From the NCBI RefSeq assembly GCF_900176135.1, contig NZ_FWWW01000104.1:1-64000 (forward strand): a DNA stretch of 64,000 nucleotides, in the 5' to 3' direction. The position numbers and the translations under genes are program-made. Under the pieces are notes generated by a model. That model was not told where the DNA came from. It did no database searches and worked only from the letters and a program-made list of their open reading frames with translations. Below, in pieces: positions 52,875-62,744 of this stretch. The stretch is from Hymenobacter roseosalivarius DSM 11622 (GTDB lineage: Bacteria; Bacteroidota; Bacteroidia; Cytophagales; Hymenobacteraceae). Position 1 is the first letter of the stretch. Each line of letters opens with the position of its first letter.

Positions 52875-54053
52875 TTACTCTACTATCACCTTCTGGCTGG
52901 TGGCCTGACTGCCTACTTGCAGCTTCACGTAGTAAGCACCCGCCGACAGGTTATCGAGCGCGTAACTGTGCCGGCCGGCCGACTGCTGCTCACTGGACAA
53001 AGTACGCACGAGCTGACCGATACCATTGTAAACGTCCAGAGAAACGCTTTGCTTGCCGCTTAACACGTTGTACTCCACCTTGGCCGCGCCGCGGCTGGGG
53101 TTGGGATACACTGAGAAGCCCAGCTTGGAAGCTACCTCGCTGCGGTTAGACAGCACGGTGAGAGTGGCGCTGCCCACGGTCAGGGTGCCGGCCTGGGTGC
53201 CAGGGATGGTCGTGAAGTTCGCGGTAGCGGCCGATCCTACGTTTTCGGAGGTAGCAGGCACCGGGTTACGCTGCGGGATGAAGTCAGTAGAGAGGAAGCT
53301 GCCGTCCTGGTTGTTCTGCACAGCGAAGATGCGTACGACCCCGCCAGCGGCAGGAATGCCCATCGCCACGCGGCTTACCATAATTTCCAGACCATTGCTG
53401 GGGGCGTTGCCATTGCTGGCAAAGCCGGGGTTGGCCGACAGATTAGCGCTGCTGTTGTAAGCCACCATGGCACCGGCGAAGGGAGCCAAAGCACCCGTAG
53501 CGACGATGGTACCGGGTGTACCCGTGGTATTGAGAGGAGTAGAGCCCGTCAGCACAGCGGCCGTAGCGGCCGTGGCGGAGGTGTAAGCGATGCCATCTAC
53601 CTGTACCTGATTGCCGGCCCCGGTTCCTTTGATTCCGATACCCAGATCAGCTGCCAGATCCAGCGCGGCCGTCATACCGGCAAAGGAGGTGCCGACTGCC
53701 GGCGCGGTAACGGCGGCGGGGGCTGGCAGGCGGGTGCCTACTGATACCCCATCGGTCGCGCCGGGCCGGTCAATAAACAACTGAATGGAGTTTTTTACGT
53801 CGCTCGCGTTGTTTTCCAGCGTTCCGGCTAGAAAGAAGTACAGATTCGTCGCGTCGGAGGCGGCGTACAAAGCCAGTAAGCCAGCGTCGCCGAAACCCCG
53901 GTTGCCTGTATAACGGCCTACGAGCTGATAGCCGTTGGCACTTACTTCCGTAGCGGCCAACTGTCCGTTGACTGTAATGGGGGCCTGCGCCTGGGCGTCA
54001 AGTGAAGTAGCGGTGAGGACACCAGCCGCTGCCAGAGTAAATAATTTTTTCAT
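52875..54053 (-). CDS. Secreted protein with T9SS type A sorting domain
   Basis: 392 residues with a signal peptide (cleavage near AQAQ). Residues 25-300 are beta-rich and low in charge, with a stretch resembling DOMON-like or concanavalin-like domains (NLYFFLAGTLEN, SIQLFIDRPG). The C-terminal 75 residues are a Por secretion tail: GFSVYPNPSRGAAKVEY, then YNGIGQLVRTL, AGAYYVKLQVG and KVIVE. It is exported by the type IX system and probably held on the cell surface. Its function is unknown. Confidence 0.85.
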   Translation of the reverse strand: MKKLFTLAAAGVLTATSLDAQAQAPITVNGQLAATEVSANGYQLVGRYTGNRGFGDAGLLALYAASDATNLYFFLAGTLENNASDVKNSIQLFIDRPGATDGVSVGTRLPAPAAVTAPAVGTSFAGMTAALDLAADLGIGIKGTGAGNQVQVDGIAYTSATAATAAVLTGSTPLNTTGTPGTIVATGALAPFAGAMVAYNSSANLSANPGFASNGNAPSNGLEIMVSRVAMGIPAAGGVVRIFAVQNNQDGSFLSTDFIPQRNPVPATSENVGSAATANFTTIPGTQAGTLTVGSATLTVLSNRSEVASKLGFSVYPNPSRGAAKVEYNVLSGKQSVSLDVYNGIGQLVRTLSSEQQSAGRHSYALDNLSAGAYYVKLQVGSQATSQKVIVE

Positions 54054-54459
54054 GAAAGGGTGATTGAAGTGAAAAAAGGGGAAAGTGAGATGAAGACAGG
54101 CAAGCTACTGTACTGGCATTTTACATAGGAAAAGTACGATTTACCTAACAATAAAACAAGCCGGGAACACACGAAATGGGTACGGCAGCCAAGGAAGGAA
54201 GTTTCGTTCTTCGCTGCGGCTTTTTTAAGTAGCAGGAAGTCAGCAGTTGCCTACCGCTTACGCCCTGATTACGAATACGCTTAGGCCTCGGCCAGCGGGC
54301 CGCGGGCAATTACGGCCCCAGGCAACGGCACATTTCTGACGCGGGGTTTTTTTCTACGGAAATCTTTTCCGTGTTTCGCCACCGTTTTCTCCGGTTCTCG
54401 TTTCTACTGCGCGGGGGTTCCGCATTGGCCGTGGGCCTTTTCCACTTAGCTCTTTTCCT
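54054..54459. other. Divergent intergenic region
   Basis: 406 bases between the T9SS cargo gene and the kinase-like gene. It contains a short palindrome ACGGAAA-TCT-TTTCCGT (54356-54372) about 90 bases upstream of the kinase-like ATG, a possible operator. I found no clear promoter box and no gene. Confidence 0.5.
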
Positions 54460-55308
54460 ATGATAATCATTGCTGACGGTGGCTCCACCAAAACCAACTG
54501 GTGCCTCATTGACGACGCGGGTACGCGCATCAACTTCAACACGGAAGGCTACAACCCCGACTTCATTGATACGGCAGGTATTCAGGCCTCGCTCCAGCAG
54601 AATCTGCCTGATACGCTAGAGCTGGAGAAGATAGCGGAAGTGCATTACTACGGCGCGGGCATCTCATCGGCGAAGAAGGCGGAGATAGTGGCGGCGGCTA
54701 TGCGGGCGGTGTTTACAAGAGCTAAAGTGGTGGTAGACCACGATTTGCTGGCCGCCGCGCGGGCGCTGCTGGGCACCAAGCCCGGCTTCGCAGCTATCCT
54801 GGGTACGGGTACCAATTCCTGTATTTATGACGGCAAAGAAGTAGCCGTGAACGTCGATTCGCTGGGGTATTTTCTGGGCGATGAGGGCAGCGGCTCCTAC
54901 ATCGGCAAGCGGCTGCTGCGCGACTATCTGCGCGGTTTCCTACCCGATGGTTTGCAGGAGAATTTCCGCGAAACCTACGGCCTCACCCGCGACGAGATTT
55001 TGGACCGCTTGTACAATCAGCCGCTGCCCAACCGCTTCCTGGCCAGCTTCGCCAAGTATGCTTACGACCATAACAACGTGAGCTACTGCCGCGAAATCGT
55101 GCTCGATGGGTTCAAGGCTTTCTTTGATAACCTGGTAACAAAGTACCCCAACTACCAGAACTATACGTTCAACTGCATCGGCTCGGTGGGCTATAACTTC
55201 CGCGATGCACTGATTCAGGTAGCCAAAAGCCACGATATGGAAGTGGGCAAAATCATCCGCTCCCCTATCGATGACTTGGTAGATTATCACACGGTGCTTA
55301 CCAAATAA
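54460..55308 (+). CDS. BadF/BadG-family ATPase, N-acetylglucosamine-kinase-like
   Basis: 282 residues. The actin-like ATPase motifs are IIADGGSTKTNW (phosphate 1), DHDLLAAARALLG, AILGTGTNSCIYDG (phosphate 2) and GYFLGDEGSGSYIGKRLL. The set matches BadF/BadG/BcrA/BcrD proteins annotated as N-acetylglucosamine kinases in Bacteroidota. It would phosphorylate amino sugar from glycan or cell-wall turnover. A strong terminator follows. Confidence 0.88.
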   Translation: MIIIADGGSTKTNWCLIDDAGTRINFNTEGYNPDFIDTAGIQASLQQNLPDTLELEKIAEVHYYGAGISSAKKAEIVAAAMRAVFTRAKVVVDHDLLAAARALLGTKPGFAAILGTGTNSCIYDGKEVAVNVDSLGYFLGDEGSGSYIGKRLLRDYLRGFLPDGLQENFRETYGLTRDEILDRLYNQPLPNRFLASFAKYAYDHNNVSYCREIVLDGFKAFFDNLVTKYPNYQNYTFNCIGSVGYNFRDALIQVAKSHDMEVGKIIRSPIDDLVDYHTVLTK

Positions 55309-55364
55309 GGCGTGTAGCACGAGCACATCGAAGGGGGATTGAAAGTGTCATCCTGGATTATGTG

Positions 55365-55418
55365 GCGTCAAACAAAAAGAGCGGCCCCGATAATGGGGCC
55401 GCTCTTTTTGTTTGACGC
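55365..55418. terminator. Bidirectional terminator with 24-bp perfect stem
   Basis: Arms 55365-55388 and 55395-55418 are exact complements around a 6-base loop, with internal T5/A5. It separates the convergent kinase-like and amylase genes. Confidence 0.92.
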
Positions 55419-55429
55419 TGGGGGGCTTT

Positions 55430-58306
55430 TTAGTGCTGCACTACCAGGCGCGTGGTTTGAATTTGTTCGCCGGTGCTCAGACGCACCAGATATACGCCAT
55501 TGGCCAAGCCAGTCAGGGAAACGGGCAGCTCATGCGCACCAACAGATTGCCGAGGTGTAGCTGGCAACGTGCGCACGGCAGCCCCAAGCAGATTGGTAAT
55601 GGTAATGGTAACCGGGGAAGCCGTCTTCAGCTCATAGCGGAGCGTGGCCGTAGCCGTGGCCGGATTGGGCGCGGCCGTAAGACGCAGCGCCGTGGTATTG
55701 CTTGGGCCACGCGTGGCCAGCACAGTAGTCGGCCGATTAATCAGGCGGGAGGTATATACAGCGTACTCGCCGGGCTGTAGCGTCAGATTAGCCGTGGGGT
55801 TTGTTACGCTGAGCGTCATGCCAGTCAGGTAGTTATACCAGGTGCCGGCCTGCTGAAACTCCGGGTTAACCGATTGGGGCACGATATCGAAGTTGCCAAT
55901 CACTGTCACCTTCAGGTTGTCATCCTGCAAGTGAATGGTTTTGACGGCCCCAACTACACTCTGGGTGAAGTTGGTGGTTTCAAATACGGGCTCGTTCTTT
56001 TTCAGCGCAATCAGGCTGGCGTACACATTATACAGCTTCCGCCGCTCCTGCACCTCGCGATAATCCCAGCGGATCGGCTTATTGGCTGTTCGGCAGTCAT
56101 CCTTTATGGTACCGTCGGGGCAGCGGTTGATAGAGAAGTCGTAGCCCAGTTCTCCGAACTGCCACACCATTTTAGGACCAGGCACCGTGAAGAAGAAGGC
56201 AGCGGCGGCCTCGTTACGAGCCAGGGCTACATTGATGCTCTTGGTATCGTAGGTAGCGGTAGCGGCCCCAAAGGATATATTTTTGAACATCAGGCGCTCC
56301 TCATCATGGCTTTCCATGTAGCTCACCAGGTGTGGCTGCTCCCAGTTGCGGTTGCGGTAGTACGTGCCACTGAAGTCCGACTTGTCGCCGGTGTTGTAGC
56401 CCATGGTGGCTTCGTTGTATTTATCGGTCATTTTGCCCCACAGCATCATGCCGTAGTCGGCCAGTATCTTCTCCTCGTCGTTGTCGCTCAGGTGCTCCAG
56501 AATGCAGTACACGTTGGGGTCAATGGTGCGAAGCTGGTCGTAGATGTTCTTCCAGATGGCAATGCGCGAGTCGTCGCGGCGGCCCCAGGCGGCTACATCA
56601 TTGGGATTGTTGCGCTGGGTGAAGCCCTTTGATAAGTCGTAGCGGTAGCCATCAATACGGTATTCCTGGAGCCAGAATTCGTTTACCCGCTCCACGAAAT
56701 ACTTCGTGAACGGGCTTTCGTGATTGAAGTCGTAGCCCACGTTGAAGGGATGCGTGGCGGCCCGGTTAAACCACGGACTGGCGGCCGAAGGTGCACCGCC
56801 CTCAAAATACAGCTGCGCCATCGGCGACTGCCCGAAGGAATGATTCAGCACCATATCGATGATAACGGCTATTCCGCGCTTGTGGCACTCGTCCACGAAA
56901 CGCTTGAGGTCGTCTTTGGTGCCGTAGTACTTATCGGGGGTGAAGTAGAAAGAGGGATTGTAGCCCCAGCTTTCGTTGCCCTCAAACTCATTGATGGGCA
57001 TCAGCTCAATGGCATTTACGCCCAGGCGTTGCAGGTAGCTGAGCGTATCGGTGAGGGTTTTGTAGTCGTGGCGCGCAATAAAATCACGCACCAGCAGCTC
57101 GTACACTACCAGGTCGGTACGCTTGGGCTTGGCGAAGTTGTTTACCTGCCACTGGTATTCCGTCTGACCCGATTTGAAAGTGGAAACAATGCCGGTAGTT
57201 TTGCCGGTGGGGTATTGTAGCTGGGCTGTCGGGTAAGTTGCATCCGGGATAAAGCGGTCATTATTCGGGTCGAGCACTTTCTGGGTGTACGGATCGGCGA
57301 TGCGTAAGGTGCCGTCTACCAGATACTGGTAGGCGTACTCCCGGCCCGGTGTCAGGTTATCAAGCTGAATCCACCAGCGGCCATTGCTGCTGTTGTCGGG
57401 CGTATTGTCGGTAGCGCTTACGGGCGTACGCTTCAGAGTTGATGCGGTGCCGGATTGCCAGTCATTGAAGTCTCCAATAGCGTGGATAAACTGTTTGTTG
57501 GGAGCCGTCAGGCTCAAGATCACTGAAGCACCGCCATTCAGGTACGTGACGCCGTCCTTCTTAGCGCCAGCAGGCAGAGCAGCAACGGTCGCGGCCTCGC
57601 GGGTTTGGACGGTTAGCTGGGTCTCAGCAGTAGAGTTAGCATCGGTGGCCGTGAGACGAAGGGTGTTGGCTCCCGGCTGCGTAAGCGTTACGCTTCTTGA
57701 TATGGTGGTGGCATTCGGCTCAGTCGCTCCCAGCTGTACGCCATTCAGAAACAGGGCCAGGGTAGCAGGTAGCGCTGAGGTACCCGTGACGGTAGTGGGC
57801 GTATTCAGCACAAAGAAATTGCTCCCTGCGCCAGTCGGAGCAGTAAAGCGCAGGTTAAACTTGTCCTGAGCTACGTCCACTAAGATGTCGCCGCTGGGTC
57901 CGCGCCCCACCTTGCTGCCATCCGCGTTTTTAAAGATCATGCCCAGCCGATAGATTTTCGTGCCGGCCGGGATGGGATAGAATGTATTAGGCGTGAAGGT
58001 GATCGTATACACGTTGGCGTTGGTAGCCGAGCGCGTCATCTTGGCCGCCGCATCCGGCTGATTAAAATTGGGACTTTTCACGTTGCTCCAGGTCGTGCCG
58101 GTAGGACTGTCGGTAATGACCCCGGTCCAGATGTAAACGTCGCCCGCGAAGTTGGCCAGCTCCGCGTTGCCCTGGGCAGCATTGAAAGTGATAGTTACCG
58201 GCTCGGAAGCCAGAAACAGGGCCGGTTGGGTGGTTACCTGAGCATGAGCCGCGTGTGCGCCCATAAGCAGCACGATCAGGCTAAAAAAAAGTCGAAGTGT
58301 TTTCAT
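55430..58306 (-). CDS. Secreted GH13 alpha-amylase with T9SS sorting domain
   Basis: 958 residues: signal peptide (cleavage near HAQ), two beta-rich domains, a CBM48-like domain (IHAIGDFNDW, 274-283), and a GH13 barrel. The catalytic motifs are IIDMVLNH (482-489), GYRYDLSKG with nucleophile Asp557, CILEHL with acid Glu604 and ESHDEE with Asp668. The C-terminal 80 residues are a type IX tail (LTAAPNPATATATLRYEL, then NGVYLVRLSTG). It would degrade starch or related alpha-glucans outside the cell and so could feed the SusC-SusD system encoded upstream. Confidence 0.92.
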   Translation of the reverse strand: MKTLRLFFSLIVLLMGAHAAHAQVTTQPALFLASEPVTITFNAAQGNAELANFAGDVYIWTGVITDSPTGTTWSNVKSPNFNQPDAAAKMTRSATNANVYTITFTPNTFYPIPAGTKIYRLGMIFKNADGSKVGRGPSGDILVDVAQDKFNLRFTAPTGAGSNFFVLNTPTTVTGTSALPATLALFLNGVQLGATEPNATTISRSVTLTQPGANTLRLTATDANSTAETQLTVQTREAATVAALPAGAKKDGVTYLNGGASVILSLTAPNKQFIHAIGDFNDWQSGTASTLKRTPVSATDNTPDNSSNGRWWIQLDNLTPGREYAYQYLVDGTLRIADPYTQKVLDPNNDRFIPDATYPTAQLQYPTGKTTGIVSTFKSGQTEYQWQVNNFAKPKRTDLVVYELLVRDFIARHDYKTLTDTLSYLQRLGVNAIELMPINEFEGNESWGYNPSFYFTPDKYYGTKDDLKRFVDECHKRGIAVIIDMVLNHSFGQSPMAQLYFEGGAPSAASPWFNRAATHPFNVGYDFNHESPFTKYFVERVNEFWLQEYRIDGYRYDLSKGFTQRNNPNDVAAWGRRDDSRIAIWKNIYDQLRTIDPNVYCILEHLSDNDEEKILADYGMMLWGKMTDKYNEATMGYNTGDKSDFSGTYYRNRNWEQPHLVSYMESHDEERLMFKNISFGAATATYDTKSINVALARNEAAAAFFFTVPGPKMVWQFGELGYDFSINRCPDGTIKDDCRTANKPIRWDYREVQERRKLYNVYASLIALKKNEPVFETTNFTQSVVGAVKTIHLQDDNLKVTVIGNFDIVPQSVNPEFQQAGTWYNYLTGMTLSVTNPTANLTLQPGEYAVYTSRLINRPTTVLATRGPSNTTALRLTAAPNPATATATLRYELKTASPVTITITNLLGAAVRTLPATPRQSVGAHELPVSLTGLANGVYLVRLSTGEQIQTTRLVVQH

Positions 58307-58427
58307 TGAAAAAAACGAACGTTTGATTGGTGGAATTACAGGGAAGCTAAACAGGCGATACTACTCCGCTCAATTCAACATTTCCATGGCATAGGACTAA
58401 AGGTACATAACTGGGCTTTATCCAGGC

Positions 58428-58458
58428 CTGTGGCCGGAGGTATTTGTTCGTAGCTTTG
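58428..58458 (+). promoter_or_regulatory. Likely promoter of the DUF2279 gene
   Basis: TAGCTTTG (58451-58458) matches TAnnTTTG exactly, with a CTG (one base off TTG) 20 bases upstream. It lies 32 bases before the ATG at 58491. Confidence 0.5.
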
Positions 58459-58490
58459 ATTTTCCGGCCCTGGCGGTCAGTGGTTGTTGC

Positions 58491-59456
58491 ATGACGCTCT
58501 CTTTTAAATCTTCTGTACGTGCCGGGTGGTGGCTACTGCTTCTGTTGGTAGCGGGGAGCCTGCTACCAACACGCTGCCTGGCCCAGGGCACTGCCGATAC
58601 GGTTCTGCTCACGCCTGCTTCTGCTCAATTGCGTCGCTCCGACACCGCCCAACAGAGCCACCGCTTGCCCGTGCTGGCGGGCGGCTTGGCCCTGAGCTAC
58701 ACGGGCCTGGTATATGGGCTAAGCAAAGGCTGGTACACCGGCGAGCGGACCAGCTTTCACTGGTTCGATGACAGCCGGGAATGGAAGCAACTGGACAAGG
58801 CGGGGCACTTCTGGGGGGCTTTTCACGAGAGCCGCGGCGCTGTAGACATGCTGCGCTGGGCCGGCGTCCCCGATCGGAAGGCGCTTTGGTACGGGGGATT
58901 CGTGGGCTTTCTGCTCCAAAGTCCTCTGGAGCTGCTCGACGGCCGCGACCCGGCCTATGGCGCCTCGGCTTATGATCTGGGGGCCAATTTTCTGGGCTCG
59001 GCCGGGCTTATCGCGCAGCAGCTGGCGTGGAATGAAGTTCGCATTATGCCCAAATATTCTTTCCGAACTACCCGCTACGCGGCCCTGCGGCCCAATGTAC
59101 TAGGCAAAACCCTGGCTGAGCAATACCTGAAAGACTATAATGGCCACACCTACTGGCTCTGCGCCGATGTAGCCGCGTGGCTGCCGCAGGAAAGCAAATG
59201 GCCCAAGTGGCTGCAACCGGCCGTAGGTTTTGGCGCGCAGGAGATGGTGTTCAACGACCCGGCTGCCAACGCGGTTTTGGGTCTGAATGCCTACCGGCAG
59301 TACTATTTGAGCTTTGATGTGAACCTGATGCGCATCCCCACGCGCAGCAAATTTCTGAAGCGCGTGTTCTACGTGGCCAGTATTTTTCATTTGCCCGCCC
59401 CGGCCCTTGAGTATAACTCGCGGCGCGGCCTGGTACTACATGGGCTGTATTATTAA
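58491..59456 (+). CDS. DUF2279 family protein
   Basis: 321 residues with a signal peptide (cleavage near CLAQ). The pattern FHWFDDSREWKQLDKAGHFWGAF and SPLELLDGRDPAYGASAYDLGANFLGS is that of DUF2279, predicted membrane-associated periplasmic proteins of unknown function found in Bacteroidota. Several weakly hydrophobic segments suggest membrane contact. It stands alone. Confidence 0.78.
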   Translation: MTLSFKSSVRAGWWLLLLLVAGSLLPTRCLAQGTADTVLLTPASAQLRRSDTAQQSHRLPVLAGGLALSYTGLVYGLSKGWYTGERTSFHWFDDSREWKQLDKAGHFWGAFHESRGAVDMLRWAGVPDRKALWYGGFVGFLLQSPLELLDGRDPAYGASAYDLGANFLGSAGLIAQQLAWNEVRIMPKYSFRTTRYAALRPNVLGKTLAEQYLKDYNGHTYWLCADVAAWLPQESKWPKWLQPAVGFGAQEMVFNDPAANAVLGLNAYRQYYLSFDVNLMRIPTRSKFLKRVFYVASIFHLPAPALEYNSRRGLVLHGLYY

Positions 59457-59646
59457 ACCCTGACGGCGACCGTAGCAGCAGTAGTTACCTACTCCATGAT
59501 GCGTTAGGGATTTTGATAACCGAATTGGTTGTTAGAAGCTAGCCGCTTTGTTCAGGCTAAGCCAGATTGGTCTCGCGGCAGTCTTTCCTGCCTACCTTGC
59601 ATGGGCCAGCCTTATATTTCATTTCAATTCCCAAAACACCCCTAAT

Positions 59647-60741
59647 ATGAACGTAGGAGACCGAGTACGCCTGCTTACGGGCCGCGAGGAAGGCATCATC
59701 ACCCGCCTACTCGCCAACGACTTGGTAGAAGTCGCTATTGATAATGACTTTACAATTCCAGTATTGCGCCGCGAAGTGGTAGTGGTAGCTGCCGAGGAGC
59801 AGAAAGCTTTCGGGCAAAGTGCCGCCTCCGTAGCCGCCGAGCGCCAAGCCGCAGCCAGCGCGCCACGGCCCGATTTTGCCTCCCAGAAGCCAGACGCGCC
59901 GGCCAGCAATAACCTGGGGGGCAAAAAGGCCGACAAGGAGCCGGAGCCGCCCCGTGCTCAAAAAGGCCTGTACCTTGCCCTCAGCCACCAGTCGCCGGAG
60001 CTACTGGCCGTGCAGCTCATCAACAATACCGATACCGATTTGCTGTTCACGTATGGCGAGGAGCGCGAGGAGAAATATCGGGGCCTGCTCTCCGATAAGC
60101 TCGGGCCCAAAGAAGCGAGTAAGCCGCTGGCTCATCTGCACCTCAAGGACTTTGAGCAGTGGCCCGCCGCCGTGGTGCAGCTCCTGCCCCACCGCCTGAA
60201 CGGGGACACGGCGTTTGAGCTACTCACCAAGCGTCTGTCGTTTCGGGCTAATAGCTTCTATACCAGTCGCCAGCCCGCGCCCATTTTGCAGAAGGAAACC
60301 TACCTCTTTCAGCTTGATGAAAAACCCGCCGCGCCCATAGCCCCCGAGAAACTGGCTGAGAAGCTGCAAGCCCAGCTCACCGGCAACGCGCCTGCGAAGC
60401 CCGCGGCGGTAGTCCCTATCCCGGAGCCTGCCAAAACTATTCTGCCTCCCTCGCACGAAGTCGATCTGCACCTCGAACAGCTAAACCCCGACGCCGTAAC
60501 CCTCGATCCGCCGCTCACCAACACGGCGATTCTGCGCTTACAGCTTGATGCCTTTGAGGATGCGCTGAGCCGCGCTTTGGCTACCAATATGCACGAAATC
60601 GTGTTCATTCATGGTACCGGTAACGGCACGCTGCGTAAGGAAATTCACAAAAATCTGAGCCGCAACCGGGACATCAAGTTCTTTGAAGATGCCCAGAAAG
60701 AGAAGTTTGGCTACGGCGCGACGCTGGTGCGACTGAAGTAA
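59647..60741 (+). CDS. DUF2027 and Smr domain protein
   Basis: 364 residues from the ATG at 59647 (MNVGDRVRLLTGREEG). The N-terminal DUF2027 part is SH3-like and beta-rich; a Pro/Ala linker leads to a C-terminal Smr domain (DLHLEQL, IVFIHGTGNGTLRKEI). Smr domains nick branched DNA or cut RNA in stalled translation complexes. The layout is a known Bacteroidota arrangement distinct from MutS2, lacking any MutS ATPase. A frame from 59548 adds 33 non-conserved residues. Confidence 0.88.
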   Translation: MNVGDRVRLLTGREEGIITRLLANDLVEVAIDNDFTIPVLRREVVVVAAEEQKAFGQSAASVAAERQAAASAPRPDFASQKPDAPASNNLGGKKADKEPEPPRAQKGLYLALSHQSPELLAVQLINNTDTDLLFTYGEEREEKYRGLLSDKLGPKEASKPLAHLHLKDFEQWPAAVVQLLPHRLNGDTAFELLTKRLSFRANSFYTSRQPAPILQKETYLFQLDEKPAAPIAPEKLAEKLQAQLTGNAPAKPAAVVPIPEPAKTILPPSHEVDLHLEQLNPDAVTLDPPLTNTAILRLQLDAFEDALSRALATNMHEIVFIHGTGNGTLRKEIHKNLSRNRDIKFFEDAQKEKFGYGATLVRLK

Positions 60742-61142
60742 GAATCAGATAGCTCGCCGGAGCCACCGTCGGATTAGAAAAGCGCCCCGTACCCGGAACT
60801 TTACATCTTGGGCACGGGGTGCTTCTCTGGGGGCAATTTAAGCGGGAAACAAGCGACCAGAATATCCGTCATTCGAGCTGTCCCAAGCGTTTTTTTAGTC
60901 AGACTTTAGTTGGTGCGGTGCCGCGGGGAGTGAGGCTGACAGAACGGCTTTGGTCAGGCCGCGTTTAGGCTGGGCCCTCCTAATCTGCTATGCCTCCTGT
61001 TTGTTAATATCTTAACTATCAATTACATACAAAATAAAAACATTAAATTAAATACGTAATATACTTGATGTTAATCCTAGTTGCTGCTATCTTTCTCTTC
61101 TTGGAAATACGGCGTCGTATAGCTGGTTTGGCTTGATTACAA
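60742..61142. other. Intergenic region with terminator and AT-rich stretch
   Basis: 401 bases. A hairpin follows the Smr-domain gene (listed separately); beyond 61000 the DNA is AT-rich and may hold the promoter of the haloperoxidase-like pseudogene. The minus-strand frame at 61043-61387 is antisense to that pseudogene and not credible. Confidence 0.5.
60780..60824 (+). terminator. Hairpin terminator after the Smr-domain gene
   Basis: A 15-bp stem with two G-T pairs (60780-60794 with 60810-60824) begins 39 bases after the stop. The following T-run is poor. Confidence 0.6.
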
Positions 61143-62537
61143 GCTTCCTTCCTTGTTGATAGGGCAGACGCATTACCGGAGGAGGAGTTGCCGAAAACCT
61201 GCCAGAGTAGGCGTCGCGTATCCCAATCAATTCTAGTTATGACAACTATGCCAGACCCGATTATCGGGTAAAACAACGCATTTCTGCAAGCCGTGCGCGT
61301 GCAGGGCGGCCCTCCCGGCCCTATTGCCCGCATCGGGGCCATGCTCCATCTGACTATGCACGACGTTATCAACGCGGCAGCGGGCACTTACTCCTCGTAC
61401 CTGACCTCGGTGCCCGACCCGGATGCGGGCGTGAACGTGGAGGACGCCGCCAGCTACGCCGCCTATGCCGTGCTGAGCCACGAGTATCCAACCCAACGGG
61501 CACTCTTCAAAGCCGAATTGCGCAAGTACGGGGGCAAAAAACCTTCCGACACCAACGCACACAAGGCCTTCGGGGAAGAAGTGGCCGCTCAGATGCTCGC
61601 GCTACGGGCCGACGATAATTTGGACAACAATATGTTTATGGTGATGGACGCGCCGGGACAATGGACGCCCACCGGCTCGGGCGACGCGGCCACTCCTAAC
61701 TGGGGTAAATTAAAGCCGTTCGGGGGCTTTGAGATGACCATATTCCGGACGGGTCTGCCCTCCAACTACGACACCATCGCTGAGCTACTGGGCAGTGAGG
61801 AGTACGCGGCCCAGTACAACGAGGTGCTGCGCCTGGGCAGCGCCAACTCCGCGGAGCGTACCCCCGAGCAAACCGAAATAGCCCTGTTCTGGGCCAACGA
61901 CTTGGACGACACCTCCAAGCCGCCCGGCCAGCTTTACACGCTCACCCAGATTGTAGCCCGCAAGCGCCGGCTGACGGTGGCCCAAAACGCTCACTTGTTT
62001 GCCCTGGTAGCCCTGGCCATGGCCGATGCCGCTATCGTGGCCTGAGATGCCAAATACAACCGCGACCTGGATTTGTGGCGGCCCGAAACGGCCATTCGCT
62101 ACACCTTTCAGCCCAATCAGCCCATCCTGCGCAGCCCGCTTACGGCGGCCGACCCGTACTGGCAGCCGCTCTCGCCCCGCCCGGACGGCACCCGCTTCTC
62201 GCCCAATTTTCCAGCTTATATTTCGGGTCATGCTACCTTCGGGGCGGCGCACGCGGCCATTATGCGCAACTATTTCAAGACCGACAACATCAGCTTCGAA
62301 TTAACCACCGAAGACCCGCACGGCATCCGCGACCACAACGGTATCCGCAAGACGCGGCGCTTCACCAGCTTCAGCGGGGCTGCCCTCGAAAACGCCCGCA
62401 GCCGCGTGTACTTGGGTGTGCATTTTCAGTGGGATGGCGACAATGGTTACTTATCAGGTACGCAATTGGCGGATTACCTTTTCAAAAACTGGCTGACTAA
62501 AGTCGCTGCGCCCGCACCCGTGCCAACACCGGCGTGA
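61143..62537 (+). pseudogene. Vanadium-haloperoxidase/PAP2-like gene broken by in-frame stops
   Basis: A frame that reads as a haloperoxidase-type phosphatase: NNAFLQAVRVQGG, HLTMHDVINAAAGTYSSYL, WRPETAIRYTF, YISGHATFGAAHA and RVYLGVHFQWD. It is broken by TAA at 61269-61271 and TGA at 62043-62045, both at places where relatives have Trp (GWNNAF, IVAWDAKYN, inferred). The sequence reads on in the same frame after each stop. The 5' end before about 61250 (ALPEEELPK) is also degraded and its start is uncertain. Confidence 0.8.
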
Positions 62538-62690
62538 AAACCCAGCCTGGGGGGCATTTCCGGGATCCACTACGGTGCCGCTTGTCTTTCCTCGCTGAGT
62601 ACCTGCGGCAACAAAAAGGGCTTTCGCGATACCTGGCACTTCTTCCGGGGTAAGCCGCTTAAAAGCAGCCGGTTTTTTTCTGATTTCAAC

Positions 62691-62720
62691 AAAAAAGGCT
62701 GCCCGCGTGGGCAGCCTTTT
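62691..62720 (-). terminator. Terminator of the subtilase gene
   Basis: A 12-bp perfect stem (62693-62704 with 62709-62720) on a GCGT loop, with A-rich sequence on the left giving a T-run on the minus strand. It starts 25 bases past the subtilase stop. Confidence 0.88.
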
Positions 62721-62744
62721 GTAGTATTCAAAAACCCTACGGGT

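Noticed and set aside
55874..56632. A 252-codon plus-strand open frame
   Set aside because: Antisense to the GH13 amylase, whose catalytic motifs are intact; no promoter or recognisable domain.
30890..62537. Stop-codon reassignment or general read-through as the cause of the in-frame stops
   Set aside because: All three stop codons (TAG, TAA, TGA) occur inside broken genes, and all three also end intact genes nearby, so a changed code is not consistent.
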